From: Trichomonas vaginalis G3
Taxonomy: Eukaryota > Parabasalia > Trichomonadida > Trichomonadidae
Length of the DNA: 64,000 bases
Reading direction: 5' to 3'
Assembly (NCBI RefSeq): GCF_026262505.1
Contig: NC_067203.1
Coordinates: 9,672,001 to 9,736,000 of the forward strand
The notes under the pieces were generated by a model that worked only from the letters and a program-made list of their open reading frames with translations, did no database searches and was not told where the DNA came from. The position numbers and the translations under genes are program-made. This document shows, in pieces, positions 1 through 8,438 of this stretch; positions within the stretch are counted from its first letter, which is position 1, and every line of letters starts with the position of its first letter.

Positions 1-2
1 TA

Positions 3-1653
3 ATGTATGACAACATCTCTGATTTCACAAGATATGATGACGACCATGACCCCGAACACGGTGAAGAAGAAGTTTTACAAACATCCATTAAGACAGGAAA
101 GGTTTTAACTCAAAGTCTCATTATTGACACCAAAGATGGCGAAGTGGACGTTCTTCAAGAACTGAAGAAAAATACTTCTTCGGGAGGTGGTGGTAGACAT
201 GAACTTGAAATAAATGAGATAGAAGAGAAATTAGCCGAAAAAGCAGATAAAGAACATAAACACAATATCTCCGATATAAATGAACTTCAAGCTACATTAA
301 ATAGTAAAGCGGACAAGAACCATGTTCATTATATAACTTCAGACGAACAGATTATAACGGACTACCATGGATATTTAACACGAAGTGATGAAGCGAAGAC
401 AAAAAATGTTAATGAAAGAAGATATAAATACATTCGTGCTAAAGGTTATGACATAAGCTGTACTGTACAGTATGATGTAGCTAAAGCACCAGAAGCATTT
501 GGTTATACCGGTGAAATTTATGCCTCTACTTTCAATGTTAACGGTGTATTAGTTGAACCAAGATTTACTTTGAGAGTTAAGTCAAAATAACGTTTGAAGA
601 TGCTATTAAAAGTAAAGCTGACAAAGTTGAACTCGAAGCAATGAACAAAGTTTTGAAATCTCATAAACACAGCATCTCCGATATAAATGAACTTCAAGCT
701 ACATTAGACAGTAAAGCCGACAAGAACCATACACATAAATCCTTCACTACTGTTAGAGCAGACGACATAATATTGAACTATACCCTTGGTTCAAGTGCAC
801 CTTTAGAGAATCCAAGTACAAGCGTAAAAGATACACTAAACTCCTTAAATAACAAATGTATAAATATCAAAGGTCATGTCAGAAACTTTGAAACATATGA
901 ACTACCAGCAATGTTAGATAAAAAAGCAGACAAAACTTATGTGGATGCAGAACTAACAAAGAAATTTTCGAAACCAGATACAATGACATTTACAACAGAA
1001 ATTATAAATGGTGAACCAGCAACTCCATTTGAATTTGTTAGAGGTCTTCAACCAGATACTTTTGAATTTTTCTTGGATAATTCTATTGAACTAACATTAC
1101 ATTATAAAAGTGGAACAAATGCAACATTTCATCCGGGAGATACATTCCAAATGGTATTTAATGACATAAGTTCTTTAGAATATGTTTATAGAGTTATGAG
1201 CATATATGATTTAATATATCCTATAGGAGCTGTTTTATACGTCTATGAATCCAATAAATCCAAACACTTTATTTGGTGGTAGATGGTATGAAATAGTTGA
1301 CAGTTTTCCATTCTACACTAATACGCAGTCAATGAAGATGGGAGGTTCAAAGAAAATAGGTATTGAAAACCTTCCTTCACATATGCATAGGTTCAGTGGA
1401 AGAACATCTGTGGAAGGAAACCATTCACATTCAATAACAAAAGAGTTATAGAAATCTTGCAGCAGGTTCGGATAGACAGGGAATGGATAGATATGATATC
1501 ACAACTGACCCCAAAGATGTTAGCACAGGTATTTTCTGTGGAACTGCAGGAAATCATACACATGTTGTAGCTGGTATTACAGACCCAGCAGGTAATGGAA
1601 AAGATTATATGCCTCCTTATATAACAATGCACGCTTGGATACGAGTTGGTTAA
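3..1653 (+). pseudogene. Polinton fibre-like protein with collar-type C-terminus (fossil)
   Basis: Fibre-like gene of element 1, broken with about three breaks. The product has repeated segments of the form H-x-H-x-ISDINELQATL followed by SKADKNH, a pattern typical of trimeric tail-fibre shafts. Toward the 3' end it has the pattern of phage collar or baseplate Gp10-type tips: YPIGAVLYV, FGGRWYEI, an ENLPSHMHRF-like histidine motif and a terminal YMPPYITMHAWIRV-like strand. The same architecture occurs in element 2 at 37869-39168. The likely role is attachment of the particle to the host cell, inferred from these phage-like features. The first ATG lies only two bases inside the window, so the true start may be further left. 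Confidence 0.7.
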
Positions 1654-1672
1654 ACTCTTTATTTTTACATAA

Positions 1673-2758
1673 ATGAGCTTGAAAGAAGTATTCGAACAAC
1701 ATCCATGGAGGTCATTTAAGAAGTTCAATGAAGCTGCAAAGAGTTGGGGATTTACTAACAGAGCTGAAGTGAAAAGGTTCTTTGACAAAAATGTTGTACA
1801 TCAAACAAAAATAAACCCTTACGACTACTTTTTACCAATTTACTCCAACACTCCCGACGCATACCAATTTGACACTCTCATTCAAAGCAGAAAAGGAGGA
1901 CATAAACCATTCCTCATCTTCATTAATGTTAACACTCGTAAAGCTTTTGCGTATATAATGAAAAATAAAGGAACTCGTGAAGTGTTAAGAGTTTTACAAA
2001 AGTTTGTAGCAGAACATAACCCAAGTACTTTAACATCAGACCAAGACAGTGCATACCTCAGCAACGAAATCACAGAATTTCTCATTAAGCATAACATAAC
2101 TCACTACACTACTGAAGACCATAACCATAACATACTCGGCATCATAAACCGCTTCATAAGGACGCTCAGAGATTTAAACCAAGAGCGAGACTTTACCGAA
2201 GAAACAATGAAACATTTTCTCGAAGTATATAATTCCTCAACACATTCTACAACAGGACATACACCAAATTCAATGACACAACAACAAGAAGAAAAGTATA
2301 TACAAAAGAAACGAAGCCAAATACAAAATATCAGAAATTCAACACAATTTACCCTCATTCCTGGTACAAAAGTTCGTGTAGTTCTTGACGACAAACCGTT
2401 GACAAAGAAACGTTTAAGGTTAAGTAGAAACTATTATATCGTAGACTCTACGCAAGGTAATGGATATCTTATAAAAGCTGCTGACGACTCTATTGCGTTT
2501 TACCCTCGACATAAATTAGTCGAAAGTAGTAATGGCAAACTTGCTGAAACCATTGACGAAGCAAAGCGAGGAGTGGTTATTGAAATACTTGACTACAACA
2601 TAAACGATGACACTTATAAAGTAAGATATGAAGGAGGTGTTGAAGATGTTATACCATCTAAGAACTTGAGAGAGTCAAAGCCAACACATCTGGGACCATT
2701 AGAGCGGGAGTACTGGAAAGACAAAAATATGCCAGAAAGAATAAGAAAATTCTTCTAA
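1673..2758 (+). CDS. rve-superfamily integrase of Polinton element 1
   Basis: 361-residue retroviral-type (rve) integrase, the enzyme that inserts Polinton DNA into the host genome. The core runs from about residue 45 to 200. It shows FDTLIQSRKGG with the first catalytic aspartate, then LTSDQDSAYLS with the second, followed by a conserved block around INRFIRTLRDLNQ. The C-terminal part (about 280-340) reads GVVIEILDYNINDDTYKVRY and resembles the chromo- or SH3-like tail of Polinton integrases. The frame is open from ATG to TAA. A TTTATTTTTA element lies just upstream of the ATG, as in other genes of this element. Element 2 carries a diverged homologue on its minus strand at 39165-40120. Confidence 0.9.
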   Translation: MSLKEVFEQHPWRSFKKFNEAAKSWGFTNRAEVKRFFDKNVVHQTKINPYDYFLPIYSNTPDAYQFDTLIQSRKGGHKPFLIFINVNTRKAFAYIMKNKGTREVLRVLQKFVAEHNPSTLTSDQDSAYLSNEITEFLIKHNITHYTTEDHNHNILGIINRFIRTLRDLNQERDFTEETMKHFLEVYNSSTHSTTGHTPNSMTQQQEEKYIQKKRSQIQNIRNSTQFTLIPGTKVRVVLDDKPLTKKRLRLSRNYYIVDSTQGNGYLIKAADDSIAFYPRHKLVESSNGKLAETIDEAKRGVVIEILDYNINDDTYKVRYEGGVEDVIPSKNLRESKPTHLGPLEREYWKDKNMPERIRKFF

Positions 2759-3209
2759 ACTTTTTCATTAGATGTAAATCAGACAAAATATATTTTAGGT
2801 GAAGAGGTGAGATCTCACCTGTTTTCTAACATGGTCTAAAACACACAAAACTCATGAATTTTGTGTGTTTTCAGCATTATTTTTTTGCATTATGACACGA
2901 AGTGAACTTTTGCACTTCGTCAAAAACTCATGAATTTTGTGTGTTTTCAGCATTATTTTTTTGCATTATGACACGAAGTGAACTTTTGCACTTCGTCAAA
3001 AACTCATGAATTCTCATGAATTTCCTTAAGATAGAAAAAATAAAAAATAATTTTTAGGGTAGAATGTTAGATCTAACACGTTTTCTAACCTCATTTCTAA
3101 CATGGTCTAAAACTCTCGAAAATCATGAATTTTTGACATTTCCTTATGAAAGAAAAATAACGCTAATTTTTTTCTAAGAAAAATTTTTATCTTGTATGTA
3201 AAGACAGTA
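2759..3209. repeat. Palindrome/repeat module with 3' and 5' gene-flanking repeats
   Basis: A non-coding stretch between the integrase and the KilA-N gene. It contains the 16 bp perfect palindrome AGGTGAGATCTCACCT at 2805-2820 and a second palindrome, TGTTAGATCTAACA, at 3065-3078. Between them lies a direct repeat of about 85 bp, present twice (about 2850-3010), that includes TTTTGTGTGTTTTCAGC and CACTTCGT words. The second palindrome is followed by TTTCTAACC-like words matching its own arm. The module ends in the AT-rich leader that precedes the next ATG at 3210. Function is unknown; terminator, origin or protein-binding array are all possible. Confidence 0.7.
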
Positions 3210-3821
3210 ATGACAAACATTGAGTTTGAAACAGTTAGAAAGATAGACAATGACACCAAAGTGGTTAGAATAGGTGATTTAAACGTAAGATACTCAAAGA
3301 AATACAACAAATATTCTTTGTCAGACATTATAACACCATCTGGAAAGAAAACAAACGACTGGGTTAGAAATGCTTCAACTCAGAAAATTTTGACAAGAAA
3401 TCCTGAGCTTATGATATCAGTAGCATTTCATGGAACAAGAGCATATCTCATTGACAAAAGTCTTATACCAATAGTTTTGTTATGGATTGACCCAGTTGTT
3501 GGATATAACTTCATAACTTATGGTTCATTCGACTCAGAACGTTGCAGTGAAGGCTTACTTTACATCGTTCAGAAACCGAAGGACTTCAATACAAAGAGAT
3601 ATAAGATAGGAAGAACATATAATATAACTCAAAGATATGACTCTACAGTCAATAGAGTCAAGGTTGTGTTCGTTAATGATATGAGAGCTGCAGAAACAGA
3701 ACTACTTGAAAAGTTTGAGAAAAGGTATGGTGCTCCCATGAAAGGTAAAGAAACGTTTGAAGTAGATGAGATAGATAAAGCTATAAAATTATTTGACGAA
3801 GTTGCTGAAAAATACATGTAA
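3210..3821 (+). CDS. KilA-N plus T5orf172 (GIY-YIG-like) domain protein, element 1
   Basis: Two-domain viral-type protein. Residues 1 to about 100 look like a KilA-N DNA-binding domain (VVRIGDLNVRYSKKYNKYSL, then DWVRNAST and WIDPVVGYNF). Residues about 115-200 look like a T5orf172/MUG113 GIY-YIG-like nuclease domain (LLYIVQKPKDFNTKRYKIGR, then AAETELLEKFEKRYG). This combination is common in large DNA viruses and phages, where its role is poorly known; DNA binding or cleavage is inferred. The start was set at the ATG at 3210, behind an AT-rich leader ending GTATGTAAAGACAGTA, because the frame upstream of it has only a TTG. A near copy lies in element 2 at 44633-45245. Confidence 0.75.
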   Translation: MTNIEFETVRKIDNDTKVVRIGDLNVRYSKKYNKYSLSDIITPSGKKTNDWVRNASTQKILTRNPELMISVAFHGTRAYLIDKSLIPIVLLWIDPVVGYNFITYGSFDSERCSEGLLYIVQKPKDFNTKRYKIGRTYNITQRYDSTVNRVKVVFVNDMRAAETELLEKFEKRYGAPMKGKETFEVDEIDKAIKLFDEVAEKYM

Positions 3822-4020
3822 AGCGTTTATTTTTGGTCTTTTGTGAAAATTCATGAAATTTGGTCATTTTTCACCAAAAATAATGTTTAGGTGAAGAGGT
3901 GAGATCTCACCTGTTTTTTCACCTGTTTTTTCACCCCCGTGAATTTTCATGAATTTCCTTAAGACAGAAAAAATAAAGTTAGTTTTATTTTTATTTATTT
4001 TTTTATTTTGTATAAAAGAT
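3822..4020. repeat. Palindrome module and leader before next island gene
   Basis: Holds the perfect palindrome AGGTGAGATCTCACCT (3897-3912), followed by two TTTTTTCACC words that repeat its arm. A CTTAAGACAGAAAAAATAAAG leader and a T/A-rich tract then lead to the ATG at 4021. The same order (stop, palindrome, arm-word repeats, leader, ATG) recurs at other island genes. Confidence 0.65.
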
Positions 4021-4709
4021 ATGATTTCAACAATCGGCACAACAACAATTCAAACAACAACAGCACCAAACTCGTTAGTCATGAATCCTACGTCAATGTT
4101 GGTAGAGATGAAAAACTTCATTCCTTCTTCATATACTTTCGAAACAAAATCCAGAAGATAAAGCAAGAACTTTTAACAAGTAATTTAGACTGTAGTGCGA
4201 AAGATGAAGAAAATGAAGAATATCTTTATGAAATGCAGGACATTATTGACCATTTACCCAAATTGCCTGAAATCCAACACAAAAACTCACTATTCCTGAA
4301 TTCGACGAAATTGAAGTGAAACAACTGACTCAGTAGAAATAAAGAAGTTCATACGTAAAGTAAATTATGAATTCCTTGGTTTTCATTGCAACCATAAGGT
4401 TATGGACAAAGATTGCGACATGGTATAAAAACATTTCTGACATATATAAATCTGAGGAGTTTAAGACTTACGATAACTTTGTTTCATTAGTTGCAAAATG
4501 TGTTTGGGAAATAAGAGATAAAGATAGAAGAGGCAAAGTATGGAACGAACAAATAAGACCCGCTATGTTTGAGATGAAGAGAGCAATTGACGCCTTAGTT
4601 GTTTTAGCTGGTTTTATTTCAATGTATAACGCAAAAATGAACCCGCAATGTTCAAAATGTAAGCAGCAATTAGGAAATATAACTACTCAGTCAAAGAGAT
4701 AGAAGAATG
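4021..4709 (+). pseudogene. Accessory-island protein of unknown function (fossil copy)
   Basis: Counterpart of the 228-residue protein encoded at 45893-46579 in element 2. It shares SLVMNPTSMLVEMK near the N-terminus, the YEMQDIIDHLPKLPEIQ block and the MNPQCSKCK motif near the C-terminus, which is a possible half zinc site. It is broken, with about two breaks. I do not recognise the family. Its place between the KilA-N gene and a 60-residue gene is the same in both elements, so the group probably works or moves together. Confidence 0.6.
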
Positions 4710-4768
4710 AGAAACGACTATGCAGACTTAAAGAAAGAAGCAGAAAAGCCAGCAGAAGATAAAATGAC

Positions 4769-4954
4769 ATGTTAGAATTTCTGAACAAAAACTATCCAAC
4801 AGCAGAAGATTTCCTTCTATCTGACGTCAAGAAGAAGTATAAAGAAACCTTCGGCATAGTTAAAACTTTTGACATACTGACAGAAGAAATAGAAGCTACG
4901 AAATTGTTTAGGATTTCAAATATACATCGTACAATTCATGTAAAACGCTTGTGA
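4769..4954 (+). CDS. Small island protein (61 aa), unknown
   Basis: A 61-residue frame beginning MLEFLNKNYPTAEDFLLSDV, with a charged middle (VKKKYKETFG) and ending in a basic VKRL tail. Element 2 has a close homologue of 63 residues at 46617-46808, and conservation of such a short frame in two elements supports it as a real gene. It follows the preceding island gene closely and may belong to the same transcript. No function can be assigned. Confidence 0.55.
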   Translation: MLEFLNKNYPTAEDFLLSDVKKKYKETFGIVKTFDILTEEIEATKLFRISNIHRTIHVKRL

Positions 4955-5543
4955 AAAAACTGGGGTGAAAAATTAGGTGAGAAAACTGGTGAAATCTCAC
5001 CTCTTCACCTAAAATATATTTTTATTGAATTCAGCAACAAAATTCTGAGTAAAATAATTTTTAGGGCATGTGTCAAACCGTTGAGTTTTCACAAAATTTA
5101 AAAAATAACGTTTACCATGTAAAACACTTATAAAATAACTGGGGTGAAAAATTAGGTGAGAAAACAGGTGAAATCTCACCTCTTCACCTAAAATATATTT
5201 TTGTTCAAAGCTTCCACGAGAGAAAAGATTCCTCATTCGCTAAGGATTCCAAAAATGAAAAAATCATTGATTTCGGCTGAGAAAAAACAGCAAAACCCTT
5301 CTTCCACGGGAACAAAGAAATAAAGAAGAAATAAAGTAAATTTTTTATTTATTCACGTGGAAGATAGAGCACTTTTATGACACTTTTTATTCACGACAAA
5401 CAAGACAAACAAAGAAAATAAGAAAATACGGCGCTGTCGCGGTTCGAACCACAGACTCTGACCCCTCCATAACACCACCTTAGACCACTGTGCTACGTAG
5501 CCTGTCGACATAAGATTTTATAAATTGCATATTTGACGTAAAT
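4955..5543. repeat. Repeat region with two palindrome modules and a tRNA-like stretch
   Basis: Contains two copies of a module in reverse layout: AAAATTAGGTGAGAAAAC, then GGTGAAATCTCACCTC, then TTCACCTAAAATATATTTTT (about 4960-5025 and 5145-5205). The spacer includes GTAAAACRCTT words echoing the end of the preceding gene, which suggests a local duplication of about 170 bp. The right half holds a tRNA-like sequence (listed separately). No open frame of interest was seen. Confidence 0.6.
5430..5503 (-). tRNA. tRNA-like sequence, degenerate (possible tRNA relic)
   Basis: On the minus strand a 74-nt stretch has a B-box-like GGTTCGAACC and an A-box-like TAGCACAGTGGTCTAAGG at the right distance, plus GGC and GCC at its two ends. 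The D-stem can form only a few pairs (CAC with GTG). The acceptor, anticodon and T stems do not fold cleanly by eye, so no anticodon is proposed. It may be a decayed tRNA, a tRNA-derived SINE fragment or chance. Confidence 0.3.
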
Positions 5544-5918
5544 TTATTTCCATCTAGCTTCCCACCGCATAAGATATTCATACGTGTTTGTAAGACATTC
5601 ATTAAACTTCTTTTCTATTGCATCTAATCTTGCGTTATTTTTTTCAATAACTTGTCTGTATTCTTCATCATCTCCAGCAGTGTTTGGGTCTTCACGTTTA
5701 AAATATTCATTGTTAACCAATTTTTTATCTACAAATTTTATTAGTGTTTGATTCACTTCGTTATGATAACGGTCATATTCTTTCAATACGTAAGTGAAGA
5801 CAAAATGCGTCGTACCTTCAATCTTAAAGCTTAAAGAACTTTCAACACAGTTTTGAGGGTCTGTCAGTGCGTCAATGAGATAGTATTCGAAGTCAGTCAA
5901 TAATCTTTTTAAAGTCAT
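5544..5918 (-). CDS. Polinton protein of unknown function (124 aa)
   Basis: Minus-strand frame of 124 residues, acidic and charged, with no signal or membrane segment. It contains FVFTYVLKEYDRYHNEV and FVDKKLVNNEYF. This resembles in outline the protein at 49567-50022 of element 2 (VLKFCFWEYDKNHKT and FVNDRLVDRDD), so the two are probably distant homologues. The AT-rich promoter-like stretch that reads AAATTTTATCC on the minus strand lies about 12 bases before the ATG. The role is unknown. Confidence 0.55.
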   Translation of the reverse strand: MTLKRLLTDFEYYLIDALTDPQNCVESSLSFKIEGTTHFVFTYVLKEYDRYHNEVNQTLIKFVDKKLVNNEYFKREDPNTAGDDEEYRQVIEKNNARLDAIEKKFNECLTNTYEYLMRWEARWK

Positions 5919-6026
5919 TTCATACAGGATAAAATTTAATGTTGTGAAGAAATAGTGTTTATCTCAGAAAAAATAACGCTAATTTTATTTTTATTTATTT
6001 TTTTTATTTTGTATGTAAAGACAGTA

Positions 6027-6885
6027 ATGACAACATCAGAGAACACAACAACTGCTATCGTTCATGAAGTCATAAATGAAGAATACGAGTACATACAATA
6101 TAACAAACAGTTACGTCTCATTCGTTCAGTCAAAGATGACATGTACCAAATGCAAAGTATTTTGACAGCATGTTATGCTCCAGATACTAAACTTCCTAAA
6201 GACTGGTTTAGGAACCAAAGCACTATTGAACTATTAAATGAAGCACAGCGAGACATACTTTTTTCTGAAAACAGTGAAGAACAGCGAGTAGGTAAAAACC
6301 CCAGTCGCCAAAACTCTATGAAATCGTGAAAAATTGCCAAACGGTTTGAGAGGATATTATGTTCATAGACTTCTTCGTAAATGCTGTAGCAATGTGGGCT
6401 TCACCTCGTTATGCTTGGTATGTTTGTAAACTTCTTGACGAAATTCACAGACAAGAACGCGAACAGATGGAAAAGAAACTTCAAGCAAAAGATGAAGTCA
6501 TTGAATCCAAAGACAAAAGCATACAGAAAAGAATACCGCGTTCAGTACCAAAAGGAAAGGAAAAGAACTATAAGTATATGATTTATACTGAAGAGATGGA
6601 AAATGAAGAAGACAGAGATATGGTTATGTTGCATTTAGTCAGAAGAAACAACAAAAGCTTTTATGACCTTGCTAAGATTTACAAATCTGACAGAAACTGG
6701 TTCTATCGTGAAAACTTACCGATTTCAATGACACCGAATGAGCAAATAAAGGAAATTGTCAAAAATACTCTTCCTCAAACACACTATGACATCAAAGGTT
6801 GCACAATACTTACATTCAAAGAAGACTTACCATTGTTAAAGGAAAAATAACAGAGTATTTCGATAACTTCAAAGAGGAAGAATGA
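6027..6885 (+). pseudogene. Accessory-island protein with charged C-terminal domain (fossil copy)
   Basis: Counterpart of the gene at 47337-48175 in element 2. The N-terminal half has EYEYIQYNKQLRLIRSVKDD, and LPKDWFRNQST follows. The middle is a lysine/glutamate-rich, probably coiled-coil stretch. The C-terminal half has MVMLHLVRRNNKSFYDLAK and ends in FKEDLPLLKEK. That last part recalls the C-terminal domains of viral KilA-N or MSV199 proteins, but I cannot confirm it. The gene is broken, with about two breaks. It is preceded by the shared AT-rich leader ending TTTTGTATGTAAAGACAG. Confidence 0.55.
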
Positions 6886-6938
6886 AAATCTAAGCTAATT
6901 TTATTTTTTTTATAAAATTTTATCTCATATGAAAGAAC

Positions 6939-7154
6939 ATGAATTTAGAATATTCGGAACTCATGACAGAAGAGGAGAACGAACAGCATGTAAAAGATTA
7001 TGCAAAATTTATGAAGACATACAAAGCATTTAAACAATATCTAAATGCTTCTAAAGATTATGCAAAATTTCTGAAGGTATATAAAGCTTATGAAAAAGCG
7101 TATGAAAAGTTTATACATTGGGGAATTGTTGTAAAATATCCATATGAATACTAA
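6939..7154 (+). CDS. Small repeat-containing Polinton protein (71 aa)
   Basis: A 71-residue frame with an internal duplication: KDYAKFMKTYKAFKQYLNA is followed by KDYAKFLKVYKAYEKAYEKF. It is likely to be helical and rich in lysine and aromatic residues. The ATG follows the T/A-rich leader and GAAAGAACATG, matching other island genes. I see no copy in element 2. Function unknown. Confidence 0.5.
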   Translation: MNLEYSELMTEEENEQHVKDYAKFMKTYKAFKQYLNASKDYAKFLKVYKAYEKAYEKFIHWGIVVKYPYEY

Positions 7155-7172
7155 CCAAAAATATATTTTTGC

Positions 7173-7646
7173 TTAAATAGCTTCAGGGTCTATTTCTTCA
7201 ACCATTTCACTTCCTTCGTCAATGTCAATTGAAGCTTCTTCAACCTTTGGTAAGAATTTCTGTATAACATCTTTGTTCGTTATTGTCTTCAGAGATGAAG
7301 GATAATATTTCACATTTGTTTCACCCTTCTTATATTCTTTCTGTTCGGAAAGATTTAAAGCAATACTGAAGAAGTCAATATTAGAGTTCTTTATAACAGT
7401 ATAATGAGTATCTTTGACATTCACGAAGAAACTCTTTTGTTTCAAAACTACTGCTAACTCTTGTGAAGTATAACGTTTGCGGTCAATGACGATAGCTAAT
7501 GGTCTGACATACTGACCAAACTTAGATTCTTTCACAAACTTCTTGTTAAAGATAACATTAACATTTGAAGCATTATTGAACTCATTCTTGATGGCAGTAG
7601 CGAGAGCATTGTATGAAAAGAACTTGCAATCTTGCATGTGTTTCAT
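7173..7646 (-). CDS. Polinton protein of unknown function with acidic tail (157 aa)
   Basis: Minus-strand frame of 157 residues. The body contains NVNVIFNKKFVKESKFG and KTITNKDVIQKFLPKVEE, and the tail is acidic (SIDIDEGSEMVEEIDPEAI). The acidic tail and the preceding lysine-rich block resemble the end of the gene at 50040-50456 in element 2 (ENIDIDPEMF), so they may be distant homologues. A basic body with an acidic tail is reminiscent of single-strand DNA-binding proteins of phages, but this is only a guess. The divergent promoter lies in the AT-rich gap 7647-7738, which it shares with the next gene. Confidence 0.5.
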   Translation of the reverse strand: MKHMQDCKFFSYNALATAIKNEFNNASNVNVIFNKKFVKESKFGQYVRPLAIVIDRKRYTSQELAVVLKQKSFFVNVKDTHYTVIKNSNIDFFSIALNLSEQKEYKKGETNVKYYPSSLKTITNKDVIQKFLPKVEEASIDIDEGSEMVEEIDPEAI

Positions 7647-7738
7647 TAAAATAAAAATATTAAATTATTTTGAAAAATAACTTAAAAAATCTAATCTAAT
7701 TTTTTCAAAAAAATATTTTTTTATTTCCTACTAAAGAT

Positions 7739-8367
7739 GTATCGGAAGTTGTCTAAGTTAGAACACTCGGAAATAAAACAACTTCTTACAGAAGCTAACA
7801 TAGATGTTGCAAAGCATTACGCAACAAAAAAAAAGCACTCGCTGACATCCTCAATGACTATAATGGTGCAATAAGTTATGATAGAATTCATGAGTTCATA
7901 AAGCCGCAACGCGGCGAGGACGAAGTCCATGCAAGAGCATTTCCTTTAAATGACGTTGCTATTGACTTATATCATAGACGTTCAGTACCTCATGAAGTAA
8001 GAAGAGAAATGTTTGACATAACAAATGCAAACGTTGGTCATACTCGTAAAGCTCTTTCGCATGATGTTCGTCAAGAGATGTTTGACATAACAAATGCAAA
8101 CGTTGGTGAAACAAGAAGAAGAGACGACACACTGAAACAACAGAGAAGAGAGATGTTTAAAGTGCTATAGAACAAGTTCGTAAAGCTAACGATGTCATTC
8201 GTTCCATTGACGACAAACCAAAAGAAGGTGAGAGATGGTTAAAGAAAGATGAAGAGAATAGGAAGAGAAATGTGAAGTCAGGCAATAGACTCATTGACTT
8301 TAACATCGAAGCTTTAGATGAACCAAACAGAGACTACTTACACAAACATTTCGGTAAGGTTTCATGA
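7739..8367 (+). pseudogene. Polinton protein upstream of the polymerase (fossil)
   Basis: A broken gene (about two breaks) directly upstream of the polymerase. The start reads MYRKLSKLEHSEIKQLLTEA, and there is a repeated word, REMFDITNANVG, seen twice about 25 residues apart, so part of the protein is internally duplicated. By position it could correspond to a terminal-protein or N-terminal region of the protein-primed polymerase; this is inference from gene order only. Confidence 0.45.
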
Positions 8368-8438
8368 GACTCTTAGAGAAGATTAAAATAAACTCCCAAC
8401 AGAGATGGATGGTATGTTATAAACTGGTGAAAGTATGA

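Noticed and set aside
1393-2394. Minus-strand frames opposite the integrase (131, 71 and 96 residues)
   Set aside because: Antisense shadows of the integrase gene with low-complexity or cysteine/leucine-rich composition and no start signal.
2759-3200. CRISPR array
   Set aside because: The repeats are few, uneven in spacing and palindrome-centred, and no cas-like gene is present; the host is a eukaryote.
3192-3209. GTATGT...ACAG in gene leaders as a possible trichomonad intron
   Set aside because: Only 14 bases long and without the branch-point/3' consensus; better explained as part of the shared leader.
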